Source: Bacillota bacterium (GTDB lineage Bacteria > Bacillota > Clostridia > Saccharofermentanales > Saccharofermentanaceae). Taken from it: DNA of 64,000 nt. The first letter of the stretch is position 1. Each line of letters begins with the position of its first letter. The notes beneath the pieces were generated by a model. The model was not told the DNA's origin. It saw only the letters and a program-made list of their open reading frames with translations, and ran no database searches. Positions 52,978 through 60,212 of the stretch are shown here, one piece after another. The stretch lies in contig JAEWUD010000043.1 of NCBI GenBank assembly GCA_023397475.1, positions 1 to 64,000 of the forward strand, given 5' to 3'. Made by a program: the position numbers and the translations under genes.

Positions 52978-54036
52978 ATGAAAGCAGCTGTACTTTATGG
53001 AAATCAAGATATACGATATGCGGATTTCCCTACGCCCGAGGTGATAATGGGTCACGTCAAGATCAGGGTGAAGGCGTCGGGAATCTGTGGAAGTGACGTC
53101 CCCAGAGTGCTACATCATGGAGCGCACTATTACCCCATCGTGCTTGGTCACGAATTCGCGGGTGACGTTGTTGAAATCGGAGAGGGTGTAACCAGTCTCA
53201 AAGTTGGGGATACGGTCTCCGGTGTTCCGCTGATTCCCTGTATGAAGTGCGAAGACTGTCAGGTTGGAAATTATTCTCTTTGCAAGTTCTATCGTTTTGT
53301 CGGATCCCGCGAGCAGGGTAGCTTTGCCGAATATGTTGTTCTGCCCGAACACAATGCGGTGAGGTATGATGCAGCGATTCCGTATGAGCAAGCCGCTTTG
53401 TTTGAACCTTCGACGGTGGCGTTACATGGATTGCTTTGTAACGATTACCGAGGCGGCGAAGATGTAGCTGTTTTGGGCGGCGGAACAATCGGACTTTTCA
53501 TGATGCAGTGGGCTCGGATATTCGGCGCTCGAAAAGTTGTCGTTTTCGACATTGATGAAGGACGACTGGCACTTGCAAAGAGACTTGGCGCGGACGAAAC
53601 GGTTCTGACAAGCAAAGAGAACTTCATGCAAGACGTAAAGGACATTACCTCCGGAAGAGGTTTCGGATTCGTGTTTGAGACGGCCGGTCTTCCGGTAACC
53701 ATGAGGATGGCATTTGAACTGGCGGCGAACAAAGCAAGAGTTTGTTTCGTTGGCACACCACATGTAGATCTGACGTTCTCGCCGGCTCAATGGGAACTGA
53801 TGAATAGAAAAGAATTCAAGCTTACCGGCAGTTGGATGAGTTACAGCGCACCCTTCCCCGGCAAAGAATGGGCGTTGACCGCACACTATTTCTCGACCGG
53901 TCAGCTTGCCTTCGATGAAGAGATGATTTTTCGAAAATATCCTTTGTCAGAGGTTGCCGAAGCATTTTCCTTGTACAAAGATCCCTCACAGGTTCATGGA
54001 AAAATCGTCCTACTAAATGACGAAGAAAGAGGTTAG
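52978..54036 (+). CDS. Zinc-dependent polyol dehydrogenase, galactitol-1-phosphate 5-dehydrogenase-like
   Basis: 352 aa medium-chain dehydrogenase. Catalytic zinc ligands Cys37 and His58-Glu59 (GICGSD, GHEF), structural zinc Cys88/91/94/102, and the NAD site AVLGGGTIGLFMMQ followed by DIDEGRL. The segment GSDVPRVLHHGAHYYPIVLGHEF is very close to E. coli GatD, which oxidises galactitol 1-phosphate to tagatose 6-phosphate. AGGGGAGG precedes the ATG. It could also act on a free polyol such as xylitol or galactitol. Confidence 0.9.
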   Translation: MKAAVLYGNQDIRYADFPTPEVIMGHVKIRVKASGICGSDVPRVLHHGAHYYPIVLGHEFAGDVVEIGEGVTSLKVGDTVSGVPLIPCMKCEDCQVGNYSLCKFYRFVGSREQGSFAEYVVLPEHNAVRYDAAIPYEQAALFEPSTVALHGLLCNDYRGGEDVAVLGGGTIGLFMMQWARIFGARKVVVFDIDEGRLALAKRLGADETVLTSKENFMQDVKDITSGRGFGFVFETAGLPVTMRMAFELAANKARVCFVGTPHVDLTFSPAQWELMNRKEFKLTGSWMSYSAPFPGKEWALTAHYFSTGQLAFDEEMIFRKYPLSEVAEAFSLYKDPSQVHGKIVLLNDEERG

Positions 54037-54038
54037 CA

Positions 54039-55052
54039 ATGATTACACCTGTAAATCCTGACACCGTACCCAAGATTACTCTGTCTTCGGGTGAGAATAT
54101 TCCTTGTATTGGCATGGGCACATTTGGCTCCGACCGCTTTTCGGCGCAAGAAATTGCAGGAGCCGTCACCGGTGCAATCCAATTCGGATATCGCATGTTC
54201 GACTGTGCGTCTGTTTATGGTAATGAGGATTACATCGGAAAAGCCTTTGCAGGAGCGATGCAAGAGGGCACTGTTACGAGGGAAGAGCTCTTTATAACAT
54301 CAAAAGTGTGGAATGACATGCATGGGAAGGGAGATGTTCTCATCTCATGCGAGAAAACACTCCGAGATCTTCAACTGAATTATGTCGATTTGTATTTTGT
54401 TCATTGGCCTTTTGCCAATTATCATGCTCCGGGATGTTCCGGGGATGCCAGGAGTCCTGATGCTACGCCGTTCTCTATTGGGAGCTTCATGGGAACATGG
54501 AGACAGATGGAGAGTCTCGTCGATCAAGGACTGACTCGGTATATCGGAATGTCTAATATGACGATCCCGAAACTCGAAGCGATTCTGCCCCTCTGCCGAA
54601 TACAACCGATCGCCATCGAGATGGAACTTCACCCAAGCTTCCAACAAGAGGAACTGTTTCGGTATTGTCTTGACCGAAAGATTCAGCCGATCGGATTCTG
54701 TCCGATTGGTTCGCCATCCCGACCGGATCGTGACAAGACAGATACGGATGTCTCTGATACGGAACTTCCGGAGGTTGTCGCGATTGGAAAAGCACACAAC
54801 GTTCACCCGGCAATTATTTGCTTGAAGTGGGCCGTTCAACGCGGACAGATACCCATTCCCTTTGCCGTGGATGAGAAGTACTACGTAAGTAATCTGTTAA
54901 GCGTTATCAATGATCCCCTGACCGAAACAGAAATGCAACAGCTTAAGAACGCTGAAAGAAATTGCCGCCTTATTAAGGGGCAGGTCTTCTTGTGGAGCCA
55001 TGCACAGGGATGGGAAGACCTGTGGGACATGGATGGAAGTATTACGAGATAA
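54039..55052 (+). CDS. Aldo/keto reductase
   Basis: 337 aa (beta/alpha)8 NAD(P)H reductase. The catalytic tetrad Asp55, Tyr60, Lys89 and His122 is intact (FDCASVYGNE, ITSKVW, FVHWP). SMGT..., YIGMSNMTIPKLE and ALKWAVQRG-type segments are family-typical. It starts 3 bp after the dehydrogenase gene. In this operon it is a good candidate to reduce an aldose to its polyol. The C-terminus has a short extra tail. Confidence 0.92.
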   Translation: MITPVNPDTVPKITLSSGENIPCIGMGTFGSDRFSAQEIAGAVTGAIQFGYRMFDCASVYGNEDYIGKAFAGAMQEGTVTREELFITSKVWNDMHGKGDVLISCEKTLRDLQLNYVDLYFVHWPFANYHAPGCSGDARSPDATPFSIGSFMGTWRQMESLVDQGLTRYIGMSNMTIPKLEAILPLCRIQPIAIEMELHPSFQQEELFRYCLDRKIQPIGFCPIGSPSRPDRDKTDTDVSDTELPEVVAIGKAHNVHPAIICLKWAVQRGQIPIPFAVDEKYYVSNLLSVINDPLTETEMQQLKNAERNCRLIKGQVFLWSHAQGWEDLWDMDGSITR

Positions 55053-55066
55053 AGGAGAATATTCAA

Positions 55067-55495
55067 ATGTTAAAAGGAATTCCAAGCATTCTAACACCTG
55101 ATCTGTTAAAGATTCTGATGGAAATGGGTCATGGCGACGAGCTTGTTCTGGCGGATGGAAACTATCCGTGCATGGGGCATCCATCGCGTGCTGTTCGCCT
55201 CGATGGTCACGGCATTCCTGAAGTGCTGGATGCGATTTTACAGGTTATGCCCCTGGATACATACGTAGAATATCCGTCGGTCCTGATGGCCGTCACACCG
55301 GGAGACTCTTATGTGCCTGAGATTTGGGAAAAATACAGAAATGTCGGTAGAAAACATGACACCGCAGGTCTTCGCGAGACGTCGATTCCGCGTTACGAGT
55401 TCTATGATCGCGCTGTGAAAGCTTACGCGCTTGTCGCAACCAGCGAGAGTTCTTTGTATGCCAACATCATTCTAAAAAAAGGTGTCGTCAAGTAA
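55067..55495 (+). CDS. RbsD/FucU-family sugar mutarotase
   Basis: 142 aa from the ATG at 55067 (AAAGGAG 9 nt upstream); a longer frame reaching back into the previous gene is spurious. MLKGIPSILTPDLLKILMEMGHGDELVLADGNYPC is the RbsD/FucU start with the catalytic His (GHGDE). The C-terminal YAxxxTSESSLYANIILKKGVV matches. It interconverts sugar anomers or pyranose/furanose forms, closer to FucU in length. Confidence 0.93.
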   Translation: MLKGIPSILTPDLLKILMEMGHGDELVLADGNYPCMGHPSRAVRLDGHGIPEVLDAILQVMPLDTYVEYPSVLMAVTPGDSYVPEIWEKYRNVGRKHDTAGLRETSIPRYEFYDRAVKAYALVATSESSLYANIILKKGVVK

Positions 55496-55505
55496 TCGGA
55501 GGCAA

Positions 55506-56837
55506 ATGATGAGTAGCTATTTGATGAATGTGGTCAAACTTCAAAAATCCGGTTATCCGGCTGGGATTTACTCGGCTTGTACGGCGAACCGGCATGTTCT
55601 GAAAGCAGTCATGCAGCGTGCGGCGGAGTCCGGCATTCCCGCGCTGATCGAAGCAACGGCAAACCAGGTAGATCAACATGGCGGATATACGGGTATGACT
55701 CCTGTTATGTTCGTGAAATACGTCGAGGATATTGCAAAAGAGATGAATTTTCCGATGGAAAAAATCATTCTCGGAGGTGACCACTTAGGTCCGCTAACGT
55801 GGGCAAACAAACCGGAACAGGAAGCCATGCTCCTCGCTGAGGAACTCGTGCGACAGTATGTGCTGGCCGGGTTTAAGAAGATTCACTTAGATACGTCTAT
55901 GCGTCTTCTCGATGATGATGCTTTCGTGCCACTCTCTGACACCGTCATCGCGCGGCGTGGCGCGCGTTTGTGTGCCGTCGCTGAGTTAGCCTACAATGAG
56001 AGATTGAGAGTATTTCCTGATGCAGAAGCGCCGGTCTATATTATCGGCAGCGAAGTTCCGATTCCCGGTGGGGCGCAGGAGCACGAGGAAGGAATCAAAG
56101 TAACGTCGCCTGAGGATTGCAAGACGTCTCTTGCCGCTTTCGAAAAGGCATATTGTGACATAGGCCTTGCGGAAGCCTGGAAGCGCGTCATAGCAATCGT
56201 CGTTCAGCCCGGAGTTGAATTCGGTGACAGTGACGTGTTTGTTTATGATCGGAAAGCGGCTGTTGATCTCATCGCATCCCTCAGAGATTGGCCGCAAGGT
56301 GTATTTGAAGGTCACTCAACCGACTATCAACCGAAAGAGGCGCTTCGCGCAATGGTTGAGGACGGCGTCGCCATACTGAAGGTTGGTCCGGCACTTACAT
56401 TTGGACTTCGCGAAGCGCTTTTCTCTCTTGAGAAAATGGAGAAAGAACTCTACTTTGGTAAGAGTTGCCATTTCTCCAATTTTCAGGAAGTGTTTGAACA
56501 AGCGATGCTGGATGAGCCTCAGAACTGGCAGAAGCATTACCATGGGAATGCCTGGGAGCTTCATTTCGCCCGGAGGTTCAGCTACTCCGACCGGGCCCGG
56601 TATTACTTGCCCAACAATGAAGTGGACAACTCCATTCATCTGCTGATAAAAAATCTCAATCAAGTACGCATTCCGATGACGCTGTTAAGCCAGTACATGC
56701 CTTTGCAGTATCAGGCTGTACGCTCCGGAAGAATAGAACTGAACGCAGAGGCGATTATTGAAGATCGTATCGGAAATTATATTGACGATTATCTCTATGC
56801 CGTCATTCCGGAAAAACAAAACTTGGCGCAGGCATAG
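55506..56837 (+). CDS. GatZ/KbaZ-family protein (tagatose-bisphosphate aldolase non-catalytic subunit or 4-epimerase)
   Basis: 444 aa from the ATG at 55506 (GGAGG 4 nt upstream; the next codon is also ATG). The pattern KLQKSGYPAGIYSACTANRHVL, EATANQVDQHGGYTGM, LGGDHLGPLTW, KIHLDTSMR, VYIIGSEVPIPGGAQ and VFEGHSTDYQ is that of GatZ/KbaZ. The classical role is chaperoning the GatY/KbaY aldolase; some family members are reported to epimerise hexulose phosphates at C4. No GatY lies in the operon, favouring an independent enzymatic role here. Confidence 0.9.
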   Translation: MMSSYLMNVVKLQKSGYPAGIYSACTANRHVLKAVMQRAAESGIPALIEATANQVDQHGGYTGMTPVMFVKYVEDIAKEMNFPMEKIILGGDHLGPLTWANKPEQEAMLLAEELVRQYVLAGFKKIHLDTSMRLLDDDAFVPLSDTVIARRGARLCAVAELAYNERLRVFPDAEAPVYIIGSEVPIPGGAQEHEEGIKVTSPEDCKTSLAAFEKAYCDIGLAEAWKRVIAIVVQPGVEFGDSDVFVYDRKAAVDLIASLRDWPQGVFEGHSTDYQPKEALRAMVEDGVAILKVGPALTFGLREALFSLEKMEKELYFGKSCHFSNFQEVFEQAMLDEPQNWQKHYHGNAWELHFARRFSYSDRARYYLPNNEVDNSIHLLIKNLNQVRIPMTLLSQYMPLQYQAVRSGRIELNAEAIIEDRIGNYIDDYLYAVIPEKQNLAQA

Positions 56838-56913
56838 TTCTGAGTGTAGCGAAATTGAACAACTGTTTATGCGCGGTGTTGCTGAATGCTTTAATACTTT
56901 CTAACGATTATAG

Positions 56914-56922
56914 TGATATAAT
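56914..56922 (+). promoter_or_regulatory. Extended -10 promoter for the zinc-ribbon/VWA/PurA-like operon
   Basis: TGATATAAT, 28 bp before the start at 56950, separates this unit from the sugar operon. There is no strong -35. Confidence 0.45.
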
Positions 56923-56949
56923 CGAGAAAAAGTATGGGTGAGGTACATC

Positions 56950-57921
56950 ATGCAAGCTGTTCGTTGTCCAAGTTGCGGAGCCACGCTTGATCTTGATAAC
57001 AACCTAATGACGGCGAAGTGCAAGTTTTGCGGCAGTACCGTCACTTTGTCGCCGGCGGATCTCGGTGTGGATCAGACAACCGTCGGAGTGCTCGCGGAGA
57101 TGTTTCACGGCGATGCTGCCGGGGTCTTTCTCAAGAAGAAATTGGAAGAACTCAACATGGATGAGTACTGGAAGCATCACGCGCAAACGGTCACGTTTGT
57201 CACCGAGGATGACTCCGTCGTTGAGATCTCTTATATTCATAATGTTACGGTCGAGAAGACAGAGATCTTCATGGGACGGTCGAATGTCTTTCTTTTATTC
57301 AATGCGCCGGAGGAAGCGAAGCACTATGTCGACGCAGCTTCTTCTGTTCAATTGCCTCCCGATGATAAACACAACATGAAGCAATTTCTGCCGGAGATCA
57401 CGCATCAATTTACGCTTCGTGACCGCCGGGTTCTCCTCGTGATTACCCGAGGCAGATATGAGTATCCGCTGGTTTCTTTTCGCGGTCTTCCGGACGTTCA
57501 TGCCGCATGGATTGTAAGTCGTCTGGAGAATCTTTGCTGCCTTCTTCAGTACAATCATTTGACGGTACCGGATCTGGATATCCGTGACATTTATATCAAT
57601 CCTGAGACACATCAGGCGTATCTGTACGGAGGGTTGTGGCGGGCGAACCGGATTGTTGGGGCCCTGTCGAGCGCAAAAACCTACGAGGCTGAGCTTCGCA
57701 GTGTGCGTAAGATCGCGTCAGAGGCAATGGGCTTCTCCGAAATCGAGAATGCACAGAAGGCAATGCCGGAAGCTTTTTACGATTTTCTGAGAGAGAAACC
57801 AAAGGATGACGCATTTTCTGATTTTGCCTGGTGGGATGTCTCATTGACGCTGGCCTACGGCAAACGTGTTTTTCGAGATCTTGGACTTAAAGAAAGTACA
57901 TTATATTCATCGGGCACATAG
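56950..57921 (+). CDS. Zinc-ribbon protein with a degenerate kinase-like C-terminal part
   Basis: 323 aa from the ATG at 56950 (GAGG 6 nt upstream). The zinc ribbon is CPSCGATL...CKFCGSTV (about 6-30). The rest shows no clear catalytic motif, but the order FLPEITHQFTLRDRRVLLVI, then LENLCCLLQYNHLTVPDLDI, then YINPETHQAYLYGGLW mirrors a protein kinase hinge, catalytic loop and DFG region with key residues lost (HRD and DFG not preserved). I infer a pseudokinase-like fold; this is uncertain. It is followed 18 bp later by the VWA gene and then a PurA paralog. No known function. Confidence 0.65.
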   Translation: MQAVRCPSCGATLDLDNNLMTAKCKFCGSTVTLSPADLGVDQTTVGVLAEMFHGDAAGVFLKKKLEELNMDEYWKHHAQTVTFVTEDDSVVEISYIHNVTVEKTEIFMGRSNVFLLFNAPEEAKHYVDAASSVQLPPDDKHNMKQFLPEITHQFTLRDRRVLLVITRGRYEYPLVSFRGLPDVHAAWIVSRLENLCCLLQYNHLTVPDLDIRDIYINPETHQAYLYGGLWRANRIVGALSSAKTYEAELRSVRKIASEAMGFSEIENAQKAMPEAFYDFLREKPKDDAFSDFAWWDVSLTLAYGKRVFRDLGLKESTLYSSGT

Positions 57922-57939
57922 AAGGAGAGGATAGCAATT

Positions 57940-58860
57940 ATGGGAAGCGGAAGTTACAGCAGCAGTGATTGGGCCAAGCTTAAGAGCAGTCGCAATATTC
58001 ACGCGGATTCGAAGGTCAGCGATTTGTATCAGTCCCGCGGGATGAAGGCGGCGTACGATCCGTCGAAGATCAAGGTCAGAGAATCGCGCGATTCAACGGA
58101 TAACCCGCTGTCGACGGCGATCATCGTCGGTCTCGACGTGACCGGATCCATGGGATATCTTTCCGAGGAGATCGCGAAGAACTCTCTCAATAAGACCATG
58201 CTGGAGATCTACGACAAAGAGCCGGTTACAAACCCGCATATCATGTTCCAGGCGATCGGCGACTCGAAGTCGGATCGTGCGCCGCTGCAGGCAACGCAGT
58301 TTGAGGCAGATATTCGTATTGCCGAACAGCTCCTGGATGTCTTTTTCGAGAGCGGCGGAGGCGGTAACGGCGGAGAGTCGTACTGCCTGTCCTGGTACTT
58401 TGCCGATATGCATACGGATATCGACTGCTATAACAAGCGCGGGAAGAAGGGCTATATCTTCACGATCGGCGACGAGCGTTGCCATGAGACACTAACGCGC
58501 GAGGAGATCAAGCGCGTGTTCGGCGATGACGTGGAACGCGATTACTCGGCGAAGGAGTTATATCAGTCCGCCGCGAAAAAATACAATATTTTCCACATCG
58601 TGATGAAGGCCGGGTCGTATAAGAATCAGAACAGCGGTAAAGGCTGGGAGCTGCTGATTCCCGGACATGTAATTGAACTTGAACCGGAGCAGCTAACCTA
58701 TCTTGCGGAACTGTTTGTGTCCGTCATGCAACTGTCGGAGGGCGGGAACAAGAAGGATATCGTTGCGCAATGGAAGGACCAGGGGGCACAGCTTGCCGTT
58801 GCGGAGGCGCTTGGCAGACTTTCTGTAGGCAATCAAAAACTGGGCTTCTTCAAATTCTGA
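57940..58860 (+). CDS. VWA-domain protein
   Basis: 306 aa. The metal-ion-dependent adhesion site starts with GLDVTGSMG (D-x-T-x-S variant), with GGGGNGGESY supplying a middle loop and FTIGDERCHE the last acidic position. There is no signal peptide or membrane helix, so it is cytoplasmic, as in stress or chaperone-like VWA systems rather than adhesins. GGAG precedes the ATG. The stop overlaps the next start (TGATG), so the PurA-like protein is made by coupled translation. Confidence 0.85.
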   Translation: MGSGSYSSSDWAKLKSSRNIHADSKVSDLYQSRGMKAAYDPSKIKVRESRDSTDNPLSTAIIVGLDVTGSMGYLSEEIAKNSLNKTMLEIYDKEPVTNPHIMFQAIGDSKSDRAPLQATQFEADIRIAEQLLDVFFESGGGGNGGESYCLSWYFADMHTDIDCYNKRGKKGYIFTIGDERCHETLTREEIKRVFGDDVERDYSAKELYQSAAKKYNIFHIVMKAGSYKNQNSGKGWELLIPGHVIELEPEQLTYLAELFVSVMQLSEGGNKKDIVAQWKDQGAQLAVAEALGRLSVGNQKLGFFKF

Positions 58861-60101
58861 TGGATCGAAGAATTACTGTTGTCATCGGCAAGAATTTCGG
58901 CGACGAAGGGAAAGGGCTCGCGACCGCGTATTTTGCCGGGCAGTCTTCCCATTCACTTGTTGTTAAGCACAACGGTGGCGCGCAAGCGGGACACACCGTG
59001 GATCGGACAGATGGGAGATTTGTCTTTCATCAGCTTTCCTCGGGGTCTTTCTGCGGGGCGTCAACCTATCTCTCTTCGACATTTCTTCCGGATCTGCTTA
59101 AACTTCCGGAGGAAGCGGAGGCGTTTCGCATTGCGGCCGGTCATATGCCGACGGTTTATCTGGATGCGCAATGCCGGTTGACGACGGTTTTTGATGTGGT
59201 GCTGAACGCTCTCGCTGAGAGCTCGAGGGAGGGGGCGCGGCACGGCAGCTGCGGGATGGGGATCCACGAGTCGATTCTCCGGAACGAGACGCCGGAGTAT
59301 GCACTTTCGCTTGGGGAATTTGAGACATTCTCGCCTCGGGAAGCCGCCCTTTTTCTGGAAAAGGTCCGGACGGAGTATGTTCCGGTGCGACTTCAACAGT
59401 TGTCCAGGAAGGTACAAGAAGATAATGCGTGGTGTGACCTGCTTCGGGATCCGAATGTCGCGAGGAATGCGGCGGAGACGATGAAGTCGGCGTCCAGCTA
59501 CTTCTCGATGATCCATGACGCGAAAGAACTCATCCTGACTGCGGAAAATTTGATTTTCGAAGGGGCACAGGGGCTGCTTCTGGATCGGAATAACCGCACG
59601 TACTGGCCGCATCTGACGCCGTCAGACACAGGGAGTAAGAATCCATTCGCGCTACTGAATCAATGCGGCATTTCCTATAACAAGAGCAACACAGAGGTCT
59701 GTTATGTGACGCGTTCTTATGTGACGCGGCATGGAGCCGGTCCGTTGCCGCATGAATGTGATCGAGAGGAGATCTCGCCGTTGATTCACGACCAGACGAA
59801 TGTGGAGAACCAGTGGCAGGAGACGCTACGCTTCGCACGACACCCCGGAGCAGGAGAATTCGTGCGCGCCATTGAAGAAGACCAGAAGTATTACGTAAAT
59901 TCAGACGATCCGGAGACGCGAGAGAAGGCCTCCGTTTCGCTCATGATTACGCATTTGAACGAGACCGACGGGAGAATCGTAAACGAGGACGCGGAACTTG
60001 GCTTTGAGGTTTATCTGAGCCATGAAGGGATGGCCGCATTTTTCGATAAAGTCTATACCGCATATAGTCCTTTTTCGGAGAGTATCCAGCGCGTAAAGTA
60101 A
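58860..60101 (+). CDS. Divergent adenylosuccinate-synthetase paralog
   Basis: 413 aa from the ATG overlapping the previous stop. The GTP/IMP-site core remains: GKNFGDEGKG with Asp15, GGAQAGHTVD with His45, HQLSSGSF, FEGAQGLLLD. The aspartate-binding loop of true PurA (TTGRxRRxGW) is not present; around 311-325 it reads DQTNVENQWQETLRF. Canonical purA is elsewhere in the window, so this copy likely joins a different amino donor or works on a different nucleotide. It keeps the catalytic Asp that is replaced in phage PurZ as I recall it. It is in a three-gene unit with zinc-ribbon and VWA partners. Confidence 0.85.
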   Translation: MDRRITVVIGKNFGDEGKGLATAYFAGQSSHSLVVKHNGGAQAGHTVDRTDGRFVFHQLSSGSFCGASTYLSSTFLPDLLKLPEEAEAFRIAAGHMPTVYLDAQCRLTTVFDVVLNALAESSREGARHGSCGMGIHESILRNETPEYALSLGEFETFSPREAALFLEKVRTEYVPVRLQQLSRKVQEDNAWCDLLRDPNVARNAAETMKSASSYFSMIHDAKELILTAENLIFEGAQGLLLDRNNRTYWPHLTPSDTGSKNPFALLNQCGISYNKSNTEVCYVTRSYVTRHGAGPLPHECDREEISPLIHDQTNVENQWQETLRFARHPGAGEFVRAIEEDQKYYVNSDDPETREKASVSLMITHLNETDGRIVNEDAELGFEVYLSHEGMAAFFDKVYTAYSPFSESIQRVK

Positions 60102-60155
60102 CCAAGAAAATTCGGATAGAATCGGTAACTCGATGCTTTTTACAACCTCAATCAA

Positions 60156-60164
60156 TGCTATAAT
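60156..60164 (+). promoter_or_regulatory. Extended -10 promoter of the channel gene
   Basis: TGCTATAAT, with a small TGCTATAATAGCA symmetry, 49 bp before the start at 60213. Confidence 0.45.
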
Positions 60165-60212
60165 AGCATCGTTTTATCAGATAAAAGACAACAAGAGGGA
60201 GAATACGTACCT

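Noticed and set aside
58860..60101. Phage-type PurZ (diaminopurine pathway)
   Set aside because: The GDEGKG catalytic Asp is kept, and no phage DNA polymerase, MazZ or dATPase genes are nearby.
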